From positions 1 to 35,012 of the IMG/VR virus record IMGVR_UViG_3300033571_029303: a stretch of DNA of 35,012 bases; one strand, 5' to 3'. A program made the position numbers and the translations under genes. Shown piece by piece: positions 8,946-16,058 of the stretch (positions within the stretch are counted from its first letter, which is position 1; each line of letters starts with the position of its first letter). This DNA is from a virus. The notes below the pieces were generated by a model that saw nothing but the letters and a program-made list of their open reading frames with translations, was not told the DNA's origin and ran no database searches.

Positions 8946-9655
8946 AGATATTGATACCGATGGCTGGAGAAGGATCCAGGTTTGCCAAAGAGGGATATAC
9001 GTTCCCCAAACCATTAATCGATGTTAATGGTAAACCTATGATACAAAATGTTGTGGAAAATATCAGCTTTGATGCTGATTATATTTTTCTGGTAAGAAAA
9101 AGTCATTTAGACAAATATCCTGGTCTTGGTTCTACCCTAGAAAGAATCACCAAAGGAAAAACAACAATAGTGACTGTTGATAGTTTGACCGAAGGCGCAG
9201 CGTGTACAGCTTTGCTTGCTAAAGATTACATAAACAACGACGATGATCTGCTTATCGCCAATTCTGATCAAATAATCGAATACAGCAAAGAAAATTTTGT
9301 AATTATCAAAGACAAGATAAGCGTTGACGGTATAGTGTTTGCGTTTCGTTCAACTCATCCTAAATGGTCGTTTGTAAAGTTAAACAAAGAAAATTATATA
9401 ACTGAAGTTGCTGAAAAAAAACCAATTTCGGATGTTGCTACTTGTGGAATATATTGGTACAAGCGTGGTAAAGACTTTGTATCGGCTGCCGAGCAAATGA
9501 TTGCCAAAAACATACGGGTGAACAATGAATTTTATGTAGCCCCCGTCTACAACGAAATGATATCCGATGGTAAATTCATACTACCATTTTTTGTTGATAA
9601 AATGCATGGTATCGGAACACCGGAAGACTTGACAAATTATTTAAAAATAATATGA
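8942..9655 (+). CDS. sugar-phosphate nucleotidyltransferase
   Basis: A 237-residue protein with the NTP-transferase signature IPMAGEGSRFAKEGYTFPKPL (about 5-25), i.e. G-x-G-S/T-R-x ... K-P. NSDQII near residue 105 supplies the catalytic/metal aspartate, and the C-terminal part carries a second acidic site near MHGIGTPEDL. It would activate a sugar 1-phosphate (or glycerol-like phosphate) to its NDP form for the transferases upstream. It overlaps the HAD gene and the GDPD-like gene by 4 bases each. HAD, nucleotidyltransferase and GDPD-like genes in a row suggest supply of an unusual activated building block. Confidence 0.85.
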   Translation: MKILIPMAGEGSRFAKEGYTFPKPLIDVNGKPMIQNVVENISFDADYIFLVRKSHLDKYPGLGSTLERITKGKTTIVTVDSLTEGAACTALLAKDYINNDDDLLIANSDQIIEYSKENFVIIKDKISVDGIVFAFRSTHPKWSFVKLNKENYITEVAEKKPISDVATCGIYWYKRGKDFVSAAEQMIAKNIRVNNEFYVAPVYNEMISDGKFILPFFVDKMHGIGTPEDLTNYLKII

Positions 9656-10128
9656 AGTATTTGATATCTCATCGTGGCAATATTGATGGTCCAGTCAAAC
9701 AATTTGAGAACATGCCACAATACATAGATCTGGCCCATTCTAAAGGTTATGATGTTGAAATTGATGTGTGGTATGACTCTCAAAATTCTGATTACCATCT
9801 TGGCCATGATACACCAGAATATAAAATTTCCAAACAGTGGTTGTTGGAAAGAAAAGACTGGTTATGGTGTCACGCAAAAAATCTTGAAGCTTTACAGCAA
9901 CTAATTCAAGACGATCTGCACTGTTTTTGGCACCAAGAAGATCAAGCCACAATCACCAGCAAAAGAATAATCTGGTGTTACCCTGGAAATTTTATAAAAA
10001 ATGGTATAGCGGTAATTCCAGAAAATGTTTTTTCGGTATCAGAATTTAAAAAAATTGTGAATAAAGTTTTGGGAGTTTGCACCGATTATCCTAGTAAATT
10101 CTCATCAGAAGATTATAATACGGTATGA
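9652..10128 (+). CDS. short glycerophosphodiester phosphodiesterase-like (PI-PLC-like) protein
   Basis: A 158-residue protein opening with ISHRGN (His7-Arg8), then EN, GYDVEIDVWY (Glu36, Asp38) and LGHDTP (His52, Asp53). These match the catalytic and metal residues of the GDPD TIM-barrel family. Typical GDPDs are about 240 residues, so this is a minimal version found in some capsule loci. It may act on a glycerophosphate- or phosphodiester-linked glycan decoration. Its stop overlaps the helicase start by 4 bases (ATGA), which ties the glycan cluster to core phage replication genes. Confidence 0.7.
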   Translation: MKYLISHRGNIDGPVKQFENMPQYIDLAHSKGYDVEIDVWYDSQNSDYHLGHDTPEYKISKQWLLERKDWLWCHAKNLEALQQLIQDDLHCFWHQEDQATITSKRIIWCYPGNFIKNGIAVIPENVFSVSEFKKIVNKVLGVCTDYPSKFSSEDYNTV

Positions 10129-11558
10129 AAATAGAACATATGATTCTCTCGTCGCTTGCCAAACGAGAAGAATATGCACGTAAAGTTTTGGCTTTTATCA
10201 CTCCCGAATACTTTAGCGATTCGTCCGAACGAACTTTGTTCGAGATGATGTGTCGCTATTTTCAAAACTACAACGCATGTCCAAGCAAAGCTGCTTTGGT
10301 GATTGAAAGCGATTCTCTGTCGTTGAGTCAAAAAGACCATGAGCAGATTCGTCAAATCATCGACAGCGTCGATGCGATTGACAATTCAAACGATCTTGAT
10401 TGGACAGTTGATGCAACCGAGAAGTGGTGCAAAGATCGAGCCGTGTACAATGCAATCTTCGAGTGCATCAAAATCATTGACGACAAAGAAGGCAAGCAAA
10501 AACTCAGCAAAAACGCAATCCCAGAACTGTTGCGTCAAGCCCTGAGCGTCAGTTTTGACACCAACATCGGGCATGATTATATCGAAGCTTTGAAAGAACG
10601 CTACGACTATTATCACAGCGGTGAAGAAAAGATTGCGTTTGATTTGACGATGCTCAACACCATTACCGATGGTGGTATACCTCGTAAAACCTTGAGCGTA
10701 GTGGCTGCACCAACTGGTGGCGGAAAGAGTATCTTTCTGTGTCACCATGCCGCTGCGTGTTTGCGTCAAAACAAGAACGTTCTCTACATTACCCTTGAAA
10801 TGAGCGAGCAACGAATCGCCGAGCGCATCGATGCAAACCTAACCAACACGCGTCTCAACGAGTTGCGCGAATTGCCGTATCAGATGTACGAAAAGAAGTT
10901 CAAGCGTGCCACTCAAGATGTTCAGGGTAAACTGATCATCAAAGAGTATCCAACTGGCACCGCCAGCGCACTAAACTTTCGCCATTTGATCGACGAGCTT
11001 CGCATCAAAAAGAACTTTTCTCCGGATGTGGTGATTGTTGACTATCTTAACATCTGCAGCAGTTCCAGATACAAAGCAAGTGCCAACGTCAACAGCTATA
11101 CACTGGTCAAAGCGATTGCCGAAGAGTTGCGTGGTCTTGCGGTCGAGACGAATGTTCAGATGTTCACAGCAACGCAAATCAATCGCCAAGGGTTCAACAA
11201 CAGCGATGTGGACCTCACCAACACTGCCGAAAGTATGGGTCTTCCTGCAACTGCAGATTTCTTTATTGCGATCATCGGAACCGAAGAACTCGAAGAATTG
11301 AATCAGGTGATGATCAAGCAATTGAAAAATCGTTTGGGTGATGTTGGCAGCAACCGCAAGTTTGTTGTGGGTCTCGACAAAAGCAAAATGAAGTTTTACG
11401 ATGTGAATCAAACTGCTCAGCAATCGCTGGTGCATGTTAACAGCGAAAGCGGAAAGGTTGTTGCTGCCGACAGCGACGAACAAGACGATCCGTATGCCAA
11501 ATCTTTGTTTAGAAAAAGCGAGCAAAAATTCAATCAAAAGTTCAACGATTGGGGTTGA
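10125..11558 (+). CDS. replicative DNA helicase, T4 gp41/DnaB family
   Basis: A 477-residue hexameric RecA-fold helicase. The N-terminal region (1-150) is the DnaB-like primase-interacting part. Walker A is APTGGGKS (195-202), followed by NVLYITLEMSEQRIAERI, a DnaB H1a strip, Walker B VVIVDYLNI near residue 300, and a DnaB motif 3-like MFTATQINRQG. It unwinds DNA at the phage replication fork on the lagging strand together with a primase. Its base composition and codons are clearly more G+C rich than those of the glycan cluster it overlaps. No primase or helicase loader is visible nearby. Confidence 0.93.
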   Translation: MKIEHMILSSLAKREEYARKVLAFITPEYFSDSSERTLFEMMCRYFQNYNACPSKAALVIESDSLSLSQKDHEQIRQIIDSVDAIDNSNDLDWTVDATEKWCKDRAVYNAIFECIKIIDDKEGKQKLSKNAIPELLRQALSVSFDTNIGHDYIEALKERYDYYHSGEEKIAFDLTMLNTITDGGIPRKTLSVVAAPTGGGKSIFLCHHAAACLRQNKNVLYITLEMSEQRIAERIDANLTNTRLNELRELPYQMYEKKFKRATQDVQGKLIIKEYPTGTASALNFRHLIDELRIKKNFSPDVVIVDYLNICSSSRYKASANVNSYTLVKAIAEELRGLAVETNVQMFTATQINRQGFNNSDVDLTNTAESMGLPATADFFIAIIGTEELEELNQVMIKQLKNRLGDVGSNRKFVVGLDKSKMKFYDVNQTAQQSLVHVNSESGKVVAADSDEQDDPYAKSLFRKSEQKFNQKFNDWG

Positions 11559-11582
11559 AAAGGTTTGATTGATGTGTATAAT
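11555..11582 (+). promoter_or_regulatory. sigma70-type promoter for the tRNA segment
   Basis: TTGAAA at 11555-11560 (5 of 6 to TTGACA) is followed after 16 bases by a perfect TATAAT at 11577-11582. Transcription would start near 11589, about 5 bases before tRNA-CAU. It overlaps the helicase stop codon. Match and placement are both good. Confidence 0.7.
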
Positions 11583-11593
11583 GTATCGAAGAT

Positions 11594-11664
11594 TGCGGGA
11601 TAGATTAAGGGTAGATCGTCGGTCTCATAATCCGACCGTGGTGGTTCGACTCCACCTCCCGCTA
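11594..11664 (+). tRNA. tRNA with CAU anticodon (elongator Met or Ile2)
   Basis: Cloverleaf: acceptor GCGGGA/TCCCGC, D arm GATT...GATC with GG in the loop, anticodon loop CTCATAA (anticodon CAT), and T arm GGTGG-TTCGACT-CCACC. The outermost pair 1-72 would be T-T and pair 31-39 is also T-T. The anticodon stem lacks the three G-C pairs of an initiator, so elongator Met or lysidine-modified Ile2 (reading AUA) is likelier. No CCA is encoded. Confidence 0.85.
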
Positions 11665-11666
11665 TT

Positions 11667-11846
11667 ATGAACGAGCAAGATAAATGTTGGTACTGTTGTT
11701 GCGATGATGGGGAACTTGTGTTCTGCAATGAGTTTGATGCTTTTGTTCATGTTGCTTGTGTGCGAGAAGCCGCAAAAGACGCGAACGATCGTGAAGCGCA
11801 AATCATTGCCGACGAAATTTTGGGTCCTCGTAGCTCAGTTGGATAG
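11667..11846 (+). CDS. small Cys-rich protein (59 aa) overlapping tRNA-Arg
   Basis: ATG 11667 to TAG 11844-11846 encodes 59 residues. The N-terminal half holds CWYCCC and a further FC and AC, so five or six cysteines plus a histidine (FVHVACV) could form a small zinc site of the type C-x-x-C...C...H-x-x-x-C. The C-terminal half is an acidic/alanine helix. The last 23 bases lie inside the tRNA-Arg gene, so stop codon and tRNA D arm share bases. It sits 3 bases after tRNA-CAU. Similar small Cys-rich proteins occur among tRNA genes of T4-like phages; function unknown. Confidence 0.6.
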   Translation: MNEQDKCWYCCCDDGELVFCNEFDAFVHVACVREAAKDANDREAQIIADEILGPRSSVG

Positions 11847-11897
11847 AGCGTCAGCCTTCTAAGCTGGATGTCGCAGGTTCGAGTCTTGCCGAGGACG
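11824..11897 (+). tRNA. tRNA-Arg (UCU anticodon)
   Basis: Full cloverleaf: acceptor GTCCTCG/CGAGGAC (7 of 7 pairs), D arm GCTC...GAGC, anticodon loop CTTCTAA (TCT, reads AGA/AGG), T arm GCAGG-TTCGAGT-CTTGC, discriminator G. AGA is frequent in the A+T-rich glycan genes here. No CCA is encoded. Confidence 0.95.
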
Positions 11898-11909
11898 TTT
11901 GGAGAAACC

Positions 11910-12140
11910 ATGAATTACCGACTGCACATTGATGTACCGCTTGTAGCCGACATGAACGAATCGGTTGCGATGTCAAATCGATTGATTGAGATTATTAAAA
12001 ATGCCATGATTGCCAATAACATTCAAAATACTCAAATTAACTACCGTGTGGGTAACGATGAAGATCGTCAAAAGTCAAATTATTTGAGTATCAATGAAAA
12101 CGGTCACGCTAGCAACAAAAAGAGTATTATTGAATTGTAA
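11910..12140 (+). CDS. small hypothetical phage protein (76 aa)
   Basis: ATG 11910 is preceded by GGAG at 11901-11904, giving 76 residues. The frame remains open upstream through tRNA-Arg, but that part would be non-coding. A long helix-like segment (SNRLIEIIKNAMIANN, residues 18-33) is followed by a charged, polar tail. No cysteines, membrane segment or recognised motif. It lies 13 bases after tRNA-Arg and just before a structured non-coding element. Confidence 0.55.
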   Translation: MNYRLHIDVPLVADMNESVAMSNRLIEIIKNAMIANNIQNTQINYRVGNDEDRQKSNYLSINENGHASNKKSIIEL

Positions 12141-12146
12141 CATATC

Positions 12147-12217
12147 GTGCCGTGGGAGGAAAGCTTCTCAGAACCGCTTATAACGGTTTAAAGCCGGGGC
12201 AGTACCGGAACGGCACA
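12147..12217 (+). ncRNA. cloverleaf-like structured RNA upstream of an HNH gene
   Basis: This gene-free stretch folds in a tRNA-like way. A closing stem GTGCCGT (12147-12153) pairs fully with ACGGCAC (12210-12216). Inside are a short GAGG/TCTC arm (12156-12159 with 12166-12169), a 5-bp arm AACCG/CGGTT (12172-12176 with 12184-12188) with a 7-base loop CTTATAA that looks like an anticodon loop (UAU), and a CCGG/CCGG arm (12194-12197 with 12205-12208). It lacks the T-loop TTCRA, the D-loop GG and T8, so it is not a normal tRNA. It may be a degenerate tRNA-Ile(UAU) or a cis-regulatory RNA. Confidence 0.55.
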
Positions 12218-12234
12218 TTAAAATAAATAAGTGT

Positions 12235-12747
12235 ATGCAAATGGACGTTTTGCTGCTCAACAACACCGAAGAAGTTTTGAATGTAATTCCTTGGCATCGT
12301 GCGGTTCGCTTGATGTATACGGGTAAAGCATCCGCACCGTATGGTCACGAAGACTATTATCGAATTGCAACTGGTGAAGGTTACTTTGAACTACCAACAG
12401 CAATTGTACTTTTGAAGTACGTCAACATCCCATACAAAAACGCAAGTCTCAGCAGAAAAAACATTCTTCGTCGCGACGAATACATATGTCAATACTGCAC
12501 GAGCGATTTGATCGAATCAAATCAAACGCTCGACCACATACTTCCGGTGAGTCGTGGCGGTCGTCACGAGTGGACCAATTTGGTGGCTTGTTGCAAAAGT
12601 TGCAACGCAGCCAAAGCCAATCGAACACCCGAAGAAGCAGGCATGCGATTGCTGCGAGAACCGGGCATACCATCACGCAGAGTTTTAGCGGTCAAATTGA
12701 TCAACAAAAAGACCAAACAAGGTTGGAAACGTTGGGTTTCTTCCTAA
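12235..12747 (+). CDS. HNH endonuclease
   Basis: A 170-residue protein. CQYC near residue 84 and CKSCNAAK near residue 120 form a zinc-binding CxxC...CxxC pair around the HNH core: LDHILPVSRGGRHEWTNLVACC (His, Asn and the second metal site). The following RTPEEAGM matches a common bacterial/phage HNH_5-type family. HNH enzymes cut DNA; in phages they are often mobile or support packaging or competition with rival phages. ATG 12235 and ATG 12241 are both possible starts. A TAAATA element lies just upstream, after the structured RNA. Confidence 0.88.
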   Translation: MQMDVLLLNNTEEVLNVIPWHRAVRLMYTGKASAPYGHEDYYRIATGEGYFELPTAIVLLKYVNIPYKNASLSRKNILRRDEYICQYCTSDLIESNQTLDHILPVSRGGRHEWTNLVACCKSCNAAKANRTPEEAGMRLLREPGIPSRRVLAVKLINKKTKQGWKRWVSS

Positions 12748-12750
12748 ATA
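12744..12750 (+). promoter_or_regulatory. late-promoter-like CTAAATA
   Basis: CTAAATA differs from the T4 late -10 element TATAAATA at its 5' end. It overlaps the HNH stop codon, ahead of the hairpin and the start of the structural block. A weak match taken alone. Confidence 0.35.
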
Positions 12751-12751
12751 C

Positions 12752-12777
12752 AAATGCCCTGCCTGTGCAGGGCATTT
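12752..12777 (+). promoter_or_regulatory. 11-bp perfect hairpin abutting a start codon
   Basis: AAATGCCCTGC (12752-12762) pairs perfectly with GCAGGGCATTT (12767-12777) around a CTGT loop. ATG 12778 follows at once. The only Shine-Dalgarno-like AGGG for that start is inside the 3' arm, so the hairpin would hide it. A terminator role is possible, but the U tract is only three bases. Confidence 0.6.
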
Positions 12778-13725
12778 ATGTTACAGCGATTGGTTGAAAA
12801 ACTCGAAACTTTTGGTGTGGTGCGTGTTGACGGAAAACGCATAAAGGTTTGCATACCTTCAAAATGTCGCAACGACCGCGTGCAGGTTTTGCAACAAGTA
12901 AGCGACAATTTTCAAGATTTTTCTGCTGTGTTGATGAACGATATGCCCAGCTACAGCAGCATTGGGTATGTGCAAATACAAGATTTTCGAATAAGCGTCA
13001 AATCGCTACCGCAACAAAGCAGCATGTCGCCGGGTGTACCCAACGAGCATGTTCTAGCACAAAAAATTAATAAATATATAAAAGAATCGGGAACGATAAA
13101 TTTAATATTTTTGAGCGATAAAAATAGAATTTGCTATGAAAATGTTATGAATTGTCGTTTAACCGAAAATCGTAAATCAAGAAAAGGGCGCAACAAAGCC
13201 GATATGATCGTCGAAACACAACAAAACAACTATGCAGTTTCGATCAAACAGGACGATGCCGAGCGTTGGGAGTCGGCAGACACGTCGCACGGTACAGTAG
13301 CCCTTCAGCAGCTTCAAAAAGCTTTGGACGAACAAAAAACCCGCTTGCTTCCGGTTCTCGATAAAAACGGAGCACCGATGGTTCGCAAAGACGGAAGAAC
13401 CGTGATGCGGTTGGAAAACGAGCTTTTTTGGTGCATGGAAGAAAACCAAGCCAAAAAGACGATTTTTGGCGATGATGTTTGCAACGGTGGAGCGGTGGTT
13501 TTCAACACGTTCAACGATTCTCATTTTTCGTACAACAGCACCGATTCTAGTTTGACGGTTGCATGCGACCGAGTGTACACAACAGACGGCTCGATCGATG
13601 CACAAGATCATCCGTACTGGATAATCAGAAACGACGTAACCAGAAACTGTCGAAAGCTTGGAATACCCGGACTTCGCATCGAATCGGTATTCAAATCACG
13701 TATAAAATACGGAGTCGAAGTTTAA
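12778..13725 (+). CDS. putative PD-(D/E)XK-like nuclease-fold protein, first gene of the structural block
   Basis: A 315-residue protein from ATG 12778; an ATG at 12754 inside the hairpin's 5' arm would add 8 residues. A central segment GRNKADMIVET...YAVSIKQD has the D...(V/I)-x-(V/I)-K layout of PD-(D/E)XK restriction-like nucleases, preceded by basic RKSRKGRNK. The rest shows no known motif. A short AT-rich patch (about 13060-13150) interrupts the otherwise G+C-richer gene. Its stop TAA shares a base with the next ATG, which encodes the ATP-grasp fusion. Nuclease activity is an inference from one motif; it could equally be a virion protein. Confidence 0.5.
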   Translation: MLQRLVEKLETFGVVRVDGKRIKVCIPSKCRNDRVQVLQQVSDNFQDFSAVLMNDMPSYSSIGYVQIQDFRISVKSLPQQSSMSPGVPNEHVLAQKINKYIKESGTINLIFLSDKNRICYENVMNCRLTENRKSRKGRNKADMIVETQQNNYAVSIKQDDAERWESADTSHGTVALQQLQKALDEQKTRLLPVLDKNGAPMVRKDGRTVMRLENELFWCMEENQAKKTIFGDDVCNGGAVVFNTFNDSHFSYNSTDSSLTVACDRVYTTDGSIDAQDHPYWIIRNDVTRNCRKLGIPGLRIESVFKSRIKYGVEV

Positions 13726-16055
13726 TGCCAAACAACAATCACGTTACTGTTATTGTTTTGACATCTTCCGGAAAAGACGGTAGCGACACCGTAAACAAAA
13801 TACAACAGTCTTGCAAAAAGTTTGGCAAAAAGTTTTACATGGTTTCCACTCAGTATGCGTACATTGATGATCGTGCGTCAACTTCTGAAAAAATAGTGAT
13901 ACACAATCACGACGGTAGCGGCAAAAGCATCACACTCGATCCGCGTGATGTGGTTTGTTTTGCGCGTGGAGGCGTAACCAACACTCAAATCGGAATGGCG
14001 ATTCTTACGATTTTCGAGAACACCGGGATGTTTGTGATCAACGAACGTCGCCCGATGGAACTTTGTGCCAACAAGCTTTACAGTGCCATACAACTCGACA
14101 GTTACGATATACCAACACCAAAAACGGCGTTTGTTGCCAATTTGAGTTCGCTCGACAACGCACTCGAACAAATCGGCAATCAATTTCCGGTGATTGTAAA
14201 AACACTCACGGGTGCCGAAGGAGTTGGTGTTTCGATAGTTGACAGCTACGAAAGCTTGAAATCGGTTCTGCAAACTCTTTGGAAATACGATGCGGAACTT
14301 TTGATTCAAGAATACTTGGAAATCAAAAACGATGTTCGTGTGTTGGTTTTGGATGGCAAAGTTGTTGCAGCAGCGATGCGCGGCAAAGCACCCAGAGACT
14401 TTCGCACCAACCTTGCGCAAGGTGCCGAAGGTGGTCCGTATAAAATCAGCGACCAAGAGCGAGAAATAGCCGAGCGTGCGGCAGAGGTTTTTGGAACGTA
14501 TTATGTGGGTGTGGATATGATTACCAGCAAAGGAAAACCATATGTGATCGAACTCAACGCTTCACCCGGCAGCGGAAACGTGTATCGCAGCTATTTTCCC
14601 GACAGCGAAGGCAAAAACATCACGGGTCAAAAATTGATCGACAGCGTTGTCAAGCATGCAATAAACCGAGAAAATTGGAATTTCAATCACCGTGAAGTTG
14701 GTTTGATCGAACCGATCGACATCGATTCTATTGGAAAATACAAAGCCAAACTGGATACCGGCAACGAAAGTTACAATGTGTTGGGTGCAGAAAACATCGA
14801 AGAATACAACGGAACTGTTGCGTTTACGGTGCAAGGTAAAAAATATGAAAAACCCGTTGTGTCGCATGTGAGAATACGAACCAACAACATAAATGTGGAT
14901 CGTCGCCCGGTGGTGGAATTTGACGTAGAATTCAGAAATCGTAAATTCAAAAACATACGATTCAGTTTGGTGCCCAGAAGATTCAACAAATATCCTGTTT
15001 TGATTGGCAACAAATTTATGAATTTGGCCAAGATATCGGTAAACGTCAATACGATTCAAACGTTACCCGAAAGCAACAAAAACAATCAATATATTGAAAA
15101 AATAAATACATTAGGAAGTTTTGTGCAAATCGACGAAATGCGCGATATTCTTGCAGAAAAACTTCAAACGTGCAAAAAAGAAGATGAAGTAGTTTTGATC
15201 GAAGAGGCTTTGGGTCATATCAATGTTGCAAAATACAATTTAAAAAACCAGCAACAACAAGCTTACGATAGGAACACAATCATGTATGCCGACAAAAAGT
15301 TTTTAAAATTCTTAGAAAACTTTAACAATGAAAATTCTGAAAAACAAAATTTAAACGAAGAGGTTGTGTCCGAAGCCACACGCGCCAGCAGCATTTCGCA
15401 AGCGAGAAAAGCACTCGCCAAAATATCCAAAAAGCGCGAAGCGTTGCGTAAAGGCAAAAAGCAACGCAAAAGCCGTTCGGTTGGTGTAAAAATCGTAAAA
15501 GGCAAGCCCAAAGAAAAAGACTATCAACGCCTCGATCGAGCAATTCAACGCAAGCGTGCCAAGTCGGATCGTGAAAAGGGTATCGTAAGAACGAAAAAGC
15601 GTGAAAAGATGGGTCCTGCGCACGTTGGTGCGATCGAAGGAGCAAGCATTCCAGCAAGTCGCGAATATTCGCAATCGCGACGTTCGCAGCTCGAACGCTT
15701 GTATTCCAGAAAGAAATACAAAGAAAAGGCTCCAACCGAATACAACCCAGAAATGGCATCGATTCGCTTTTGGAACTATCGCACCCCCACAAACCCAAGA
15801 CGCAGCGATGCAGGCAATCCAATGCAAAGCGGTGCGCGTGCGAGTGTGGTTGACGGTGGCATCAAGCAGCGTTTTGGACGCTACTACGGCAACAAAAAGG
15901 GCAAAACCAAGAGCCGCACCGGTATGACCGGCGAAGAAATTCGTTCGGTTGTTCGTGAAAAGATTCGTCGTGGCGAATGGCCATCTCCGGGTGGTATGGC
16001 TGGTTTGCGCAAAGGCTGGGAAAAGACTTGGATGAAGAAAAAGAAAAAGGACTGA
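13725..16055 (+). CDS. RimK-type ATP-grasp ligase / retropepsin-like (RimB-type) peptidase / basic tail fusion
   Basis: A 776-residue protein. Residues 1-300 form a RimK-like ATP-grasp ligase: PVIVKTLTGAEGVGVS (about 155-170), LIQEYLEIKNDVRVLVLDGK, and the metal site VIELNASPGSGN (274-285). Residues about 325-440 match the RimK-associated ATP-dependent zinc protease/retropepsin-like family: IDIDSIGKYKAKLDTGNES with Asp344-Thr-Gly, then VDRRPVVEF and FNKYPVLIGNKFM. Residues 530-776 are very Lys/Arg rich. RimK adds glutamates to protein C-termini and RimB-type proteins trim them, so writer and eraser may be joined here. The site LNEEVVSEA before the basic tail resembles a prohead-protease site. 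Confidence 0.85.
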   Translation: MPNNNHVTVIVLTSSGKDGSDTVNKIQQSCKKFGKKFYMVSTQYAYIDDRASTSEKIVIHNHDGSGKSITLDPRDVVCFARGGVTNTQIGMAILTIFENTGMFVINERRPMELCANKLYSAIQLDSYDIPTPKTAFVANLSSLDNALEQIGNQFPVIVKTLTGAEGVGVSIVDSYESLKSVLQTLWKYDAELLIQEYLEIKNDVRVLVLDGKVVAAAMRGKAPRDFRTNLAQGAEGGPYKISDQEREIAERAAEVFGTYYVGVDMITSKGKPYVIELNASPGSGNVYRSYFPDSEGKNITGQKLIDSVVKHAINRENWNFNHREVGLIEPIDIDSIGKYKAKLDTGNESYNVLGAENIEEYNGTVAFTVQGKKYEKPVVSHVRIRTNNINVDRRPVVEFDVEFRNRKFKNIRFSLVPRRFNKYPVLIGNKFMNLAKISVNVNTIQTLPESNKNNQYIEKINTLGSFVQIDEMRDILAEKLQTCKKEDEVVLIEEALGHINVAKYNLKNQQQQAYDRNTIMYADKKFLKFLENFNNENSEKQNLNEEVVSEATRASSISQARKALAKISKKREALRKGKKQRKSRSVGVKIVKGKPKEKDYQRLDRAIQRKRAKSDREKGIVRTKKREKMGPAHVGAIEGASIPASREYSQSRRSQLERLYSRKKYKEKAPTEYNPEMASIRFWNYRTPTNPRRSDAGNPMQSGARASVVDGGIKQRFGRYYGNKKGKTKSRTGMTGEEIRSVVREKIRRGEWPSPGGMAGLRKGWEKTWMKKKKKD

Positions 16056-16058
16056 TTT

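Noticed and set aside
1-10128. Host chromosomal O-antigen locus joined to phage DNA by misassembly
   Set aside because: The last glycan gene overlaps the helicase start by 4 bases with both frames intact, which a chance junction would hardly give. Read mapping would settle it.
11594-11664. Initiator tRNA-fMet
   Set aside because: The anticodon stem lacks the three consecutive G-C pairs of initiators despite the unpaired 1-72 position.
12752-12777. Plain rho-independent terminator
   Set aside because: The stem is strong, but the following T run is only three bases and the start codon follows immediately; regulation of translation fits better.
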